Of a stretch of DNA of 64,000 nt, positions 1-7,576 are shown one piece after another. The notes under the pieces were generated by a model. The model had not been told where the DNA came from, ran no database searches, and saw only the letters and a program-made list of their open reading frames with translations. Position 1 is the first letter of the stretch, and each line of letters starts with the position of its first letter. The translations under genes and the position numbers were made by a program. The stretch lies in contig NZ_CP018047.1 of assembly GCF_002009175.1 (NCBI RefSeq), forward strand, positions 3,348,001 through 3,412,000. The letters are read 5' to 3'. The DNA is from Streptomyces niveus. Its GTDB lineage: Bacteria; Actinomycetota; Actinomycetes; Streptomycetales; Streptomycetaceae.

Positions 1-978
1 TATGACCGTCCTGGGATCGGCCGGGTCACCGACGGTCAGCGTCTTGACCTTCGCGACGAACTTCTCGGTGAATTCCTTCTCGACCGAGCGGGCCAGCAGG
101 ATGCGGTTCGCCGCCATGCAGACGGGGCCCTGGTACGCGTACCGGCTGAAGACCGCCGCTTCGACCGCGTAGTCGACATCGGCGTCAGCGAGGACTATCA
201 GCGCGCTGTTCCCGCCGAGGTCGAGCACGGAGCGCTTGAAGTTCTTGGCGCAGACGACGGCGACGTGCTGTCCCACCCGGTCGGAGCCGCTGAAGGAGAT
301 GACCTTCGGTACCGGGTGCTCGATCAGCGCGTCGTCGATCTCCGCGATGTCGGTGATGACGACGTTCAGCAGTCCGGCGGGCAGGCCCGCGTCCTCGAAG
401 ACCTTGGCCACCAGGGACCCACCGCAGATCGGCGTGTTCTGGTGCGGCTTCAGTACGACGGCGTTGCCGAGCGCCAGCGCAGGGGCGACCGACTTGAGCG
501 ACAGCAGGAAGGGGAAGTTGAAGGGGCTGATGACCCCGATGACGCCGACGGGAGCGCGCTGGACGCGGTTCTCCGTGCCGTCCACGGGCGAGGGGAGGAT
601 GCGGCCTTCGGGGCGCAGCGTGAGCTGTACGGCCTCGCGCAGGAGTTCCTTGGCGAGTCGCAGCTCGAACGCCGCTTTCAGGCGCGTACCGCCCAGTTCG
701 GCGATGATCGCCTCGGTGATCTCGTCCTCGCGGTCCTCGACGATGCGCAGGGCACGCTCGAAGACGCCTCGCCTGGTGTACGGGTTGGTGTCCGCCCATG
801 TCACCTGTGCGCGCTCGGCGGCCTGGTACGCCTGGTCCACCTCGTCGGCCGTCGCCACCGCGATCGACGCCAGTTTCTCCCCGTTGTAGGGATTGAAATC
901 GATGATGTCCCACGAGCCACTGCCGGGCCGCCACTCGCCGTCGATGTACTGCTGGTCGAGTTCGGCGAAGAAGGACAT
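1..978 (-). CDS. Aldehyde dehydrogenase family protein (3' end beyond window)
   Basis: NAD(P)+-dependent oxidation of an aldehyde to its acid. 326 N-terminal residues are visible and the C-terminus lies beyond the left edge. The N-terminus MSFFAELDQQYIDGEWRPG and the NFPF stretch resemble the benzaldehyde/vanillin dehydrogenase branch. The catalytic cysteine is in GPVCMAAN (Cys287). Thirty-four residues upstream, the spacing of the canonical Glu268/Cys302 pair, the usual general-base Glu is an Asp (VLDLGGNS, Asp253). Start: ATG at 978 preceded by a GAGG/AGGG-type ribosome-binding site. It appears monocistronic at its 5' end, with the HTH gene upstream on the same strand 124 bp away. The exact substrate cannot be told from the sequence. 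Confidence 0.9.
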   Translation of the reverse strand, partial: MSFFAELDQQYIDGEWRPGSGSWDIIDFNPYNGEKLASIAVATADEVDQAYQAAERAQVTWADTNPYTRRGVFERALRIVEDREDEITEAIIAELGGTRLKAAFELRLAKELLREAVQLTLRPEGRILPSPVDGTENRVQRAPVGVIGVISPFNFPFLLSLKSVAPALALGNAVVLKPHQNTPICGGSLVAKVFEDAGLPAGLLNVVITDIAEIDDALIEHPVPKVISFSGSDRVGQHVAVVCAKNFKRSVLDLGGNSALIVLADADVDYAVEAAVFSRYAYQGPVCMAANRILLARSVEKEFTEKFVAKVKTLTVGDPADPRTVI

Positions 979-1005
979 GTGATCCCTAACCTCAGAACAG
1001 GAAAC

Positions 1006-1021
1006 TGATGTCACGTCATCA
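1006..1021. promoter_or_regulatory. Interrupted palindrome upstream of the aldehyde dehydrogenase gene
   Basis: TGATG-TCACGT-CATCA, with 5-bp arms, lies 28 bp upstream of the aldehyde dehydrogenase start. It could be an operator of an aldehyde- or aromatic-responsive repressor. The arms are short, so it may be chance. Confidence 0.25.
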
Positions 1022-1102
1022 TACTTACGCGGAGTCAGAGTTAAGGGGCTTCGAGAACGTCCGATCCCGTTAATCGCACGGCTTCGGACCGGTCACGGTC
1101 GT

Positions 1103-1984
1103 TCAGGAGAGTTGCAGCAGACCCCGCAGCAGGTCACGGCTCTCGGCCGGCCCGAGGCTGTCCTCGTGCAGCCGGGTCATCACCCGCTCGTACTGGGTGA
1201 CTTCCTCCCGCTTGTCCAGATACAGCGCGCTGGTGAGCTGTTCCAGATAGACGAGGTCGGAGAGATCGGACTCGGGGAAGCGCAGCATCGTGAAGGCGCC
1301 GCTCTCGCCCGAGTGCCCGCCGAAGCTGAAGGGCATCACCTGGAGGGTGACCGTCGGGTGCTCGGAGATCTCGATGAGATGGGCCAGCTGACCGCGCATC
1401 ACGGCCCGGTCGCCGTACGGTCTGCGCAGCGCCGCCTCGTCCAGCACCGCGTGGAATCGCGGGGCGCGCTCGGAGACGAGCACCTTCTGGCGCTCCTGGC
1501 GCAGCGCGACACGGCGGTCGATCTCGGCCTGGGGGGCGTTGGGCATGCCGCGCTTGACCACGGCGTGCGCGTACGCCTCGGTCTGCAGCAGGCCGTGCAC
1601 GAACTGGACTTCGTAGATACGGATCAGTGACGCGGCGCCTTCGAGTCCGATGTAGGTCTGGAACCAGCCAGGGAGTACGTCACCGAAGCTCTGCCACCAG
1701 CCGGCGACGTTGGCCTCGCGGGCGAGACCGATCAGGGACCCTCTCTCCATCTCGTCGGCGACTCCGTAGAGCGTCAACAGGTCCTCGATGTCCCTGGACT
1801 TGAAACTCACCCGCCCCAACTCCATACGGCTGATCTTGGACTCGGACGCGCGGATCGAGTAACCGGCCGCCTCACGCGTGATGCCGCGCGACTCACGCAG
1901 CCGTCTCAGCTGCGAGCCCAGCAGTATGCGCCGCACCACGGATCCGCCCGGTTCGACTGCGGTCACGTCTCCAACCCTCCCCAT
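1103..1984 (-). CDS. XRE-type HTH regulator with DUF5753 (Scr1 family)
   Basis: DNA-binding regulator of 293 aa. The N-terminal helix-turn-helix of the XRE class (about residues 18-75, LRRLRESRGITREAAGYSI) is followed by a DUF5753 domain (about 105-285) with typical GLLQTEAYA, EAALRRPYG and FTMLRFPE patches. Such proteins are paired in Streptomyces with DUF397 proteins (WhiJ-like and Scr1/Scr2 pairs) and affect development and antibiotic production. The ATG at 1984 is chosen over the in-frame upstream ATG at 2068 because family members start just before the HTH and a GGGAGA motif lies upstream. The divergent ATP-binding gene and the nearby DUF397 gene complete the set. Confidence 0.88.
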   Translation of the reverse strand: MGRVGDVTAVEPGGSVVRRILLGSQLRRLRESRGITREAAGYSIRASESKISRMELGRVSFKSRDIEDLLTLYGVADEMERGSLIGLAREANVAGWWQSFGDVLPGWFQTYIGLEGAASLIRIYEVQFVHGLLQTEAYAHAVVKRGMPNAPQAEIDRRVALRQERQKVLVSERAPRFHAVLDEAALRRPYGDRAVMRGQLAHLIEISEHPTVTLQVMPFSFGGHSGESGAFTMLRFPESDLSDLVYLEQLTSALYLDKREEVTQYERVMTRLHEDSLGPAESRDLLRGLLQLS

Positions 1985-2174
1985 TACGGTCCATCTCCCA
2001 CTATTTTTCCCTCGACACCCTCGGAGTACCCCCGAACCCTGAGAGCCGGATTGTGCCATCAAACGCATCAGCCCGTACTCATTCGATTACAGAAATGAGA
2101 AGCCTTTGGGAAGAGCGAGAAAGTGGTCGACAGAAGAAATTCTCCGGAACGTCACATCTTGGGCCAAGTCGGGC

Positions 2175-2192
2175 GCGTGCACGTGCATCTGC
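2175..2192 (+). promoter_or_regulatory. 18-bp element shared with the DUF397 promoter region
   Basis: GCGTGCACGTGCATCTGC occurs here in the 337-bp divergent region between the HTH gene and the ATP-binding gene, and again exactly on the opposite strand at 3237-3254 upstream of DUF397. TGCATCTGC is repeated at 2196-2204, and a CATTGG follows in both copies. It is probably a common operator or activator site for the trio. Nothing else was recognised in this intergenic stretch. Confidence 0.6.
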
Positions 2193-2321
2193 CCTTGCAT
2201 CTGCTCTGCGCATTGGGAACCATGGTCCTCGCCGCACCTGCGTGCTCGTTCGTGTTTGACGTGTTGTGACGCTGTACCACCGCAGTATCGCTACGGCCGC
2301 GAATCCCGGGGAGTGCCTCGC

Positions 2322-2816
2322 ATGGGGACGAATGGATCGACCGTGCTCGAGCCGTTAAGGCAGGGGCTTCCGCCGATCGATCCCGCAGCCGTCTCCAGCT
2401 CCGCGTCGTGCGCTCTGCCCGCCCGCTACGAGGCGGTGCGCGGGGCGCGACAGTTCACTCGTACGACACTCTGTCAGTGGGAACTTGACGACCGGTTCGA
2501 CGATGTCGCGCTGGTGGTCTCCGAACTCGTCACCAACGCGCTGCGGCACGCCCTCCCTTCGGACACGCCGCGCGAGCCCCAGGAACCGCCCGTACGGCTG
2601 CATCTGATGCGCTGGACGACCCGGTTGGTGTGCGCGGTGCGCGATCCCAGTTACGCGGGCCCCACGGCCCGCGAGTCGGACGAGGATTTCGCCGCGGAGT
2701 CCGGCAGGGGGCTGTTCCTGGTGGACTCGTTCAGCGATACGTGGGGCTGGCATCCGCTCGCGGGGTCGCTGCACGGCAAAGTGGTCTGGGCGCTGTTCCG
2801 GCTCCGGGCCGAATGA
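2322..2816 (+). CDS. ATP-binding anti-sigma-factor-like protein (HATPase_c)
   Basis: 164-aa cytoplasmic protein with a single GHKL/HATPase fold of the SpoIIAB/RsbW-like type common in Streptomyces. The N-box is VVSELVTNALRHA (about residues 59-71) and the G-box is SGRGLFLVDSF near residue 130. Proteins of this class bind ATP and may sequester a sigma factor or phosphorylate an anti-anti-sigma factor. Many lack a known partner. Start: ATG at 2322 with GGGGAG eight bases upstream. The longer frame from 2106 has a Cys-rich, non-homologous N-terminus and is rejected. It is convergent with the DUF397 gene and divergent from the HTH gene, the WhiJ/Scr1 cluster arrangement. Confidence 0.87.
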   Translation: MGTNGSTVLEPLRQGLPPIDPAAVSSSASCALPARYEAVRGARQFTRTTLCQWELDDRFDDVALVVSELVTNALRHALPSDTPREPQEPPVRLHLMRWTTRLVCAVRDPSYAGPTARESDEDFAAESGRGLFLVDSFSDTWGWHPLAGSLHGKVVWALFRLRAE

Positions 2817-2924
2817 CAGCGGGCGGTTCGACGGCTCCGAGGGCCCTGGAGACCTTGGAGCGGGCCTCGGAACCCTTGAGAGCCGGGGGCTGATCGGGCT
2901 GATCCGGAAGACGGGCCCCGGGTC

Positions 2925-3161
2925 TCAGGCCGTCAGATGATCGAATTCCCCGTCCTTCACACCCGCCAGCATGGCCACGATCTCGGCCCGGGTGTACACG
3001 AGGGCGGGTCCTTCGGGGTGGCGTGAATTCCGTACCGCCACACCCCCGCCGGGCAGTTTGGCGAACTCCACGCAGGAACCCTGCGAATTGCTGTGCCGGC
3101 TCTTCTGCCAGACGACTCCGTGAAGCTCGGTGGCCGCCATGCCGTTGTACGCGTGGTGCAC
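2925..3161 (-). CDS. DUF397 domain protein
   Basis: 78-aa protein that is DUF397 throughout. The hallmark WQKSRHSNSQGSCVEFA is followed by VRNSRHPEGPAL and TRAEIVAMLAGVKDGEFDHL. The family partners an XRE/DUF5753 regulator, here the gene at 1103-1984, and is often described as the effector half of a toxin-antitoxin-like pair. The GTG at 3161 has GGGGAG six bases upstream and gives the family N-terminus (HAYNGMAATEL), so the longer TTG-started frame from 3182 is rejected. A TATGAT-like -10 lies upstream on this strand at 3206-3211, and the 18-bp shared element lies 76 bp from the start. Confidence 0.9.
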   Translation of the reverse strand: MHHAYNGMAATELHGVVWQKSRHSNSQGSCVEFAKLPGGGVAVRNSRHPEGPALVYTRAEIVAMLAGVKDGEFDHLTA

Positions 3162-3236
3162 AGGACGCTCCCCGAGTTGCAAGGTGCAGGTGTCAACTAG
3201 CTCGGATCATAGCTGTGTTCACATGCCAATGCATGA

Positions 3237-3254
3237 GCAGATGCACGTGCACGC
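3237..3254 (-). promoter_or_regulatory. Second copy of the 18-bp shared element, upstream of DUF397
   Basis: Read on the minus strand this is identical to 2175-2192. It is followed by TGCATTGG and, further on, a TATGAT box at 3206-3211. Its position and orientation relative to the DUF397 gene are comparable to those of the first copy relative to the ATP-binding gene. Confidence 0.6.
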
Positions 3255-3425
3255 GGGGTGTTCCCTTGACTACAGACTCACGAACAGAACGCCCCATTCA
3301 ATGAGACGCACGGAAAGCCCTTTCGGTGCCAAGTGTTCAGGTACTCGTCCGGAACTCGACGGCGGGGTCTGCGAAGGGTGTCCTGGTAGCTTGGCGCGGT
3401 CTTGGAACTGAAGGGGGACTTTGCC

Positions 3426-3917
3426 GTGCACAAGATCGTACGAACCAGTATCGCCGCGGCCGGACTCGTCGTCGCGCTCACTCTCACCGGCTGTGGCGGC
3501 AGTGACAGCGGTGACGACTCCGCCAAGGACAAGGGCACCAGCACGCCCGCCCCGAGCGAACCGGACGCCGGCGGCGGCGAATCCACCCCGGCCGACGGCG
3601 CCTCGGCGGACAGCCTGGAAGGCACGTGGGCCGGGACGACGGAGGGCAAGGCCGTCGCGCTGTCCGTCAAGGAGGGCAAGGCCGCGCTCATCGCCGACGA
3701 GCACATCTGCCAGGGCGACGTGGAGGAGATGGGCGGCGAGCCGATGCTGTCGCTCAAGTGCGCCGACGGGAACACCGACCGCACGATGGGGTCGATCGAC
3801 TCCAACGATGGAAAGACACTCGTGCTTTCTTGGGAGGGCGGCGCGAAGGACAGCCTCGCCAAGACCGAACCGGGCAAGCTGCCCGGGGGGCTGCCGACGG
3901 ACATTCAGGTGCCCTGA
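3426..3917 (+). CDS. Small secreted lipoprotein of unknown function
   Basis: 163-aa predicted lipoprotein. A short signal peptide ends in the lipobox LTGC, with Cys23 as the lipidation site. A Ser/Asp/Gly/Pro-rich tether (about residues 25-60) follows, then a compact domain containing LEGTWAGTTEGKAVALSV and TLVLSWEGG, which reads like a small beta-rich fold. Start: GTG at 3426 with a GGGGGA motif a few bases upstream. I do not recognise the family. It is probably anchored on the outer face of the membrane. It is convergent with the DUF2786 gene and shares a strong hairpin terminator with it. Confidence 0.8.
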   Translation: MHKIVRTSIAAAGLVVALTLTGCGGSDSGDDSAKDKGTSTPAPSEPDAGGGESTPADGASADSLEGTWAGTTEGKAVALSVKEGKAALIADEHICQGDVEEMGGEPMLSLKCADGNTDRTMGSIDSNDGKTLVLSWEGGAKDSLAKTEPGKLPGGLPTDIQVP

Positions 3918-3939
3918 TGGAGACCGCTTTCTCCTCATA

Positions 3940-3977
3940 AGGAGGGCGCCGGATTCAGGTGAATCCGGCGCCCTCCT
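3940..3977. terminator. Bidirectional hairpin terminator
   Basis: A perfect 17-bp inverted repeat (AGGAGGGCGCCGGATTC and its complement) with a 4-base loop lies between two convergent genes ending at 3917 and 4009. It has no long T-tract, as is common in Streptomyces. Confidence 0.85.
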
Positions 3978-4008
3978 GCATGAGGCGCCGCAGGGTGGGG
4001 CGACGTGG

Positions 4009-5280
4009 TCAGGCTCCGGGGCGGAGCCGGCGTCGCGGGTCGGCTCCGGTGTCCCCACGGCCACGATCGCGCCCGTCGCCAGGGACGCGGGCCCGGTCCG
4101 CCGCCGCCGTGCCGTGCGCCCAGCCCTCGCCGTCCGTCACACCGCGCACCCTCGTGCGCACCGTCTCGGGGAACATCCGCTCCGCGCGGTCGGCGACGGC
4201 CATGTCCCGAGCGGCCAGGACGGGCAGCAACCGCCCTCCCCCGTCGGCCGTTCGCGTGGCGTCGCCGTCACCGGCCGCCTCGGCGCCCGCCGCGTCGGCG
4301 GTCACCTGCTCCGCAGCGGCGGAGAGCCGCTCGCCGATCCGGTGGGCGTACGCCATGAGGAACGACTGCCGGAAGGTCTTCGTCCGTCTGCGGCCCGACG
4401 CCCGCTGGGCGGCCTCGGCGCGGGTCATCGCGGCGGTGCCCTGTACGAGCAGCGACGTGTAAAGCAGCTCCACCACCTCCAGATCCGGCTCAAAACCGAC
4501 CACGGTGGAGAACCCGAAACCGCTGTTCCACACCGACTGACAGCGGTTGGCGGACGCGACGGCGTCGAGCAGGATCACCTTCGCCGTCTCGTACGGCGCG
4601 TCCACCCCGATCCGGCAGGCGGCCGGTACGTCGCCGCGGTGGGCACGGTCGGCGAGCAGGGCCTCGTCGATGCTGTGCCGGGCCATCAGCTCCTGGGCCT
4701 TGGCGCTCAGCGCCTCGGCCTCCTCGGGGAAGTCGGTGCCCTCGGCCTTGGCGAGCAGGGCGCGGATCCGGGTGAGCATGCGAGGCTCGCCGTCGGCCGC
4801 GGGGAGATGGACGGGCGTGCCGGGCACGGGTCCCACGGCTTCGATCGCCGGGAGCCTGACGAGCAGCCGGTAGAGCTCCAGCGCGGTGGTCGCGTACGAG
4901 AAGCGGTCGGCGGACCAGGGAGCGGTCCCGGCTCCGCGGTCGGCCTCTAGGTCCGCCGCGATCTCGGTGATCTGGGCGCGCCAGCGGGGGGCCACCCGTT
5001 CGTACCGGACGGCCTCCGTCGTGATCAGTTCGGCGACCAGCCGGGTGTGCGGCTCGTCGAGGTCGCGGCGTACGAGCCGTACGACGTCGGCGGGCTGCCA
5101 GCCCCGCTCCCAGGCCCGGCGCAGGAACTGTTCACCCCGTCCGCGCAGTTCGGTGTCGGCCGCCGGATCGGCGGCGAGCAGCGAGGCACCGGTGTCCAGC
5201 CCTCTGCCGCCGTCCGCCGCCGGGTCGGCGTAGAGCGCGGCGGCGAACGCGCCGTCGACCGTAGCTGGCGCAGTCGGCAT
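4009..5280 (-). CDS. DUF2786 domain-containing protein
   Basis: 423-aa cytoplasmic protein. The DUF2786 motif is visible at about residues 170-210 (MLTRIRALLAKAEGTDFPEEAEA...KAQELMARHSID), the segment that defines this family of unknown biochemical role. Before it is a helical domain (RRAWERGWQPADVVRLVRRDL), and after it a segment with SFLMAYAHRIGERL. The last 60 residues are Arg/Asp/Gly-rich and probably disordered. Start: ATG at 5280 with AAGGGGAGA upstream. The frame extends to 5382 but that extension lacks homology character. It is monocistronic and divergent from the acetyltransferase gene. Confidence 0.85.
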   Translation of the reverse strand: MPTAPATVDGAFAAALYADPAADGGRGLDTGASLLAADPAADTELRGRGEQFLRRAWERGWQPADVVRLVRRDLDEPHTRLVAELITTEAVRYERVAPRWRAQITEIAADLEADRGAGTAPWSADRFSYATTALELYRLLVRLPAIEAVGPVPGTPVHLPAADGEPRMLTRIRALLAKAEGTDFPEEAEALSAKAQELMARHSIDEALLADRAHRGDVPAACRIGVDAPYETAKVILLDAVASANRCQSVWNSGFGFSTVVGFEPDLEVVELLYTSLLVQGTAAMTRAEAAQRASGRRRTKTFRQSFLMAYAHRIGERLSAAAEQVTADAAGAEAAGDGDATRTADGGGRLLPVLAARDMAVADRAERMFPETVRTRVRGVTDGEGWAHGTAAADRARVPGDGRDRGRGDTGADPRRRLRPGA

Positions 5281-5363
5281 GGAACCGTCTCCCCTTACCC
5301 CTTGATCGTCCCGCCCCCGGCCGTCGTGACGACGGACCGCCGTCCATGGTCCCAGAACACAGG

Positions 5364-5425
5364 TTATCCACAGGCTGTGCATATCGAACTACTGCACGAC
5401 CTGCGGGGTCTCCCGTCTGTCCACA
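5364..5425. promoter_or_regulatory. Two DnaA-box-like 9-mers in a divergent intergenic region
   Basis: TTATCCACA at 5364-5372 is a perfect match to the E. coli DnaA box. CTGTCCACA at 5417-5425 has one mismatch to the Streptomyces form TTGTCCACA. Both lie between the DUF2786 gene and the acetyltransferase start. There is no oriC context, so any role would be regulatory or DnaA titration. Confidence 0.35.
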
Positions 5426-5501
5426 GGATGAGAGGTCTCGCCACGCGATCCCGCGTACCGGCCTAACGTGGTGGAACCCCGACGAAAGGACACGGACGCA
5501 C

Positions 5502-6068
5502 ATGGGCGAGAACAAGCGGCTGATGCTGGCCGGCGAGTGGTATCTGCCGGACGACGAGGAGCTGGAGGAGGCGTCCCGGCGACGGGCCGACCTGTGCGCC
5601 GCGTACAACGGGACGGGCGGGGAGGAGATGCCCGACGCGGACGGGCGCGAGTGGATTCTGGGCGAGCTGCTGGGCTCGGTGGGTGAGGGGGTCCGGATCC
5701 GGCCGCCGTTCAACTGCGACTTCGGCTCGTACATCAGCATCGGTGCCCGCACATTCATCAACTTCGGCGCGGTATTCCTGGACCCCGCGCCGATCACCGT
5801 GGGTTCCGACGTCCAGATCGGCCCGAACGTCCAACTGCTCACGCCGACCCACGAACTGGACACCGAGCGCCGCCGCGCGGGCTGGGAGCGGGCGGCACCC
5901 GTGACCATCGGCGACAACGTCTGGCTCGGCGGTGGCGTGATCGTCTGCCCCGGAGTGACGATCGGCGAGAACACGGTGGTGGGGGCGGGGGCCGTGGTCA
6001 CGAAGGATCTACCGGCGGGGGTGCTGGCGGTCGGCAATCCGGCGCGGGTGATTCGCAAGCTGGCGTGA
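5502..6068 (+). CDS. Maltose/galactoside O-acetyltransferase-like protein
   Basis: 188-aa acetyl-CoA-dependent sugar O-acetyltransferase of the LacA/Maa/NodL family. The N-terminal Mac domain (about residues 5-60, KRLMLAGEWYLPDDEELEEA...RADLCAAYN) precedes a left-handed beta-helix of hexapeptide repeats (about 70-185). That part includes NFGAVFLDPAPITVGSDV, the catalytic-His region LLTPTHELD, the GDNVWLGGGVIVCPGVTIGE loop and the C-terminal GNPARVIRKL. Length is normal for the family. Start: ATG at 5502 with AAAGGA upstream. The physiological acceptor sugar is not predictable. A second, distinct member of this family is at 27591-28133. Confidence 0.9.
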   Translation: MGENKRLMLAGEWYLPDDEELEEASRRRADLCAAYNGTGGEEMPDADGREWILGELLGSVGEGVRIRPPFNCDFGSYISIGARTFINFGAVFLDPAPITVGSDVQIGPNVQLLTPTHELDTERRRAGWERAAPVTIGDNVWLGGGVIVCPGVTIGENTVVGAGAVVTKDLPAGVLAVGNPARVIRKLA

Positions 6069-6114
6069 GGGGGGTGCTGTAGGCGGAGGGGGTTCGCCCG
6101 GGCCGGCGGGTGGC

Positions 6115-6495
6115 CGGTTCGTCCTCAAACGCCGGACGGGCTGAGGTGGCTTCCGGCCCCGGGGGTGTCCTCAATCGCCGGACGGGCTGAATGAGACCCG
6201 CCGGGTGGGGTGAGGTCAGCCGCGCCGGGGGCGTAGTGACCTCGAAGGGCGGCGGGCTGAGATCACTCCGGCCGTGGGTAGGTGCCCTCAATCGCCGGAC
6301 AGGCTGATTGGGTCCCGCCAGGCGGGCTGGGATCAGTGACGCCGGTGGGTGGTGTCCTCAAGCGCCGGACGGGCTGAATGAGGGCCGCCGGGCGGGGTGA
6401 GGTCAGCCGCGCCGGGGGAAGGGCCCTCGAACGGCCGGGCTGGAGATCAGCCCCGCCGCTGGGTGGGTGTCCTCAAGCGCCGGACGGGCTGAGTG
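6115..6495. repeat. Cluster of dispersed short repeats (core CGCCGGACGGGCTGA)
   Basis: The 458-bp gap between the acetyltransferase and oxidoreductase genes is built of interspersed repeats. Units of the form CCTCAA(A/T/G)-CGCCGGACGGGCTGA end near 6144, 6190, 6307, 6376 and 6492, with degenerate copies near 6240-6260 and 6423-6443. A second motif, CGGG-GGGGTGAGGTCAGCCGCGCCGG-like, is copied near 6198 and 6389. Such units are familiar intergenic repeats of Streptomyces chromosomes. No ORF here looks genuine. Confidence 0.85.
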
Positions 6496-6526
6496 AGGGC
6501 CGCCGGGGAGCAGGGTGGGAATTGGG

Positions 6527-7441
6527 TCAGGGTTTGATGATCAACTTGCCGCGTGTGTGGCCCGATTCGCTGGCCGACTGGGCCTGGACCGCCGCCGCCA
6601 GGGGGTAGGTCTGTGCCACCAGGACGCGCAGCGTGCCGTCCGCCGCCAGGCGGGCCTGTTCCGTGAGGCCCGCGCGGCTCTCCTCGGGGGTCGAGCCGCC
6701 CGAGGAGAACGGCACCCCGTGCTCGGCGGCCGTCGGGTCGGCGATCGTGATGACGCGGTCCGTCGTGCCGCCGCGCAGGGTGATCGAGTCCGGCAGCGCG
6801 CCCTTGCCCGCCGCGTCGAAGACCGCGTCCACACCCTGGGGCGCGGCGGCGCGGACGCGCTCGACGAGGCCCTCGCCGTAGGACACGGGGGTGGCGCCGA
6901 GCAGCCGTACGTAATCGTGGTTGGCCGGTGAGGCCGTGCCGACGACCGTCGCTCCGCGTGCGACCGCGAGCTGGACGGCCATCGATCCGACCGATCCGGC
7001 GGCTCCGTGCACCAGCAGGGTGTCGCCTTCCTTGACGGCGAGGTCGTCGAGCACCCGCCGGGCCGTCTCGCCGGCCACCGGCAGCGCCGCCGCGACGTCC
7101 CAGCTCAGCCCGGCCGGCTTGGGCACGACGTTGGTGGCCAGCGTGTACTGCGCGTAGGCGCCGTCGATGGACCAGCCGATCACCTCGTCCCCTACGGAGA
7201 GCCCGATCACGCCGTCGCCGACGGCGTCCACGACGCCGGAGAACTCGCTGCCCGGAACGGCGGGGAACTCCGTCGGAAAGATTTCCGCCATCCAGCCCTT
7301 ACGGATCTTCACATCGGCCGGGTTGACCCCTGCCGCCCGGACGGACGCGCGGATCTGGCCCGGCCCCGGTTGCGGCTGCTCGATGTCCTTGAGCTGAAGA
7401 ACCTCAGGGCCCCCGTACTCCTCGAAAACGATCGCCTGCAT
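6527..7441 (-). CDS. NADP-dependent quinone oxidoreductase-like MDR protein
   Basis: 304-aa medium-chain dehydrogenase/reductase of the zeta-crystallin/QOR type. It has an N-terminal GroES-like domain (MQAIVFEEYGGPEVL, AAGVNPADVKIRKG) and a Rossmann domain with the nucleotide loop HGAAGSVGSMAVQLA near residue 140. The Cys ligands of zinc-dependent alcohol dehydrogenases are absent, as expected for the QOR branch. The likely role is NADPH-dependent reduction of quinones or enones. Start: ATG at 7441 with GGAGG five bases upstream. The longer frame to 7474 is rejected. It is divergent from the exonuclease/polymerase gene, and its 3' end abuts the repeat cluster. Confidence 0.9.
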   Translation of the reverse strand: MQAIVFEEYGGPEVLQLKDIEQPQPGPGQIRASVRAAGVNPADVKIRKGWMAEIFPTEFPAVPGSEFSGVVDAVGDGVIGLSVGDEVIGWSIDGAYAQYTLATNVVPKPAGLSWDVAAALPVAGETARRVLDDLAVKEGDTLLVHGAAGSVGSMAVQLAVARGATVVGTASPANHDYVRLLGATPVSYGEGLVERVRAAAPQGVDAVFDAAGKGALPDSITLRGGTTDRVITIADPTAAEHGVPFSSGGSTPEESRAGLTEQARLAADGTLRVLVAQTYPLAAAVQAQSASESGHTRGKLIIKP

Positions 7442-7576
7442 GTCAGCCTCCGTAGATGCGAGCCCGTCCGTCATCTCGATGTTCGCTGCGCGCGGCGGCG
7501 TCCGCCTCTCGAATGTTCCGCCCGGGTCAGTTCCGCTTCCGTCCCGTTGTCAGACCCTGCTGCCAGACTCGGACGC

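Noticed and set aside
5364..5425. Possible replication origin from DnaA-like boxes
   Set aside because: Only two boxes, no dnaA, dnaN, gyrB or parAB genes nearby; oriC of Streptomyces has many boxes.
6115..6495. CRISPR array
   Set aside because: Repeat units are irregularly spaced, degenerate and not separated by unique spacers of constant size; no cas genes are near.
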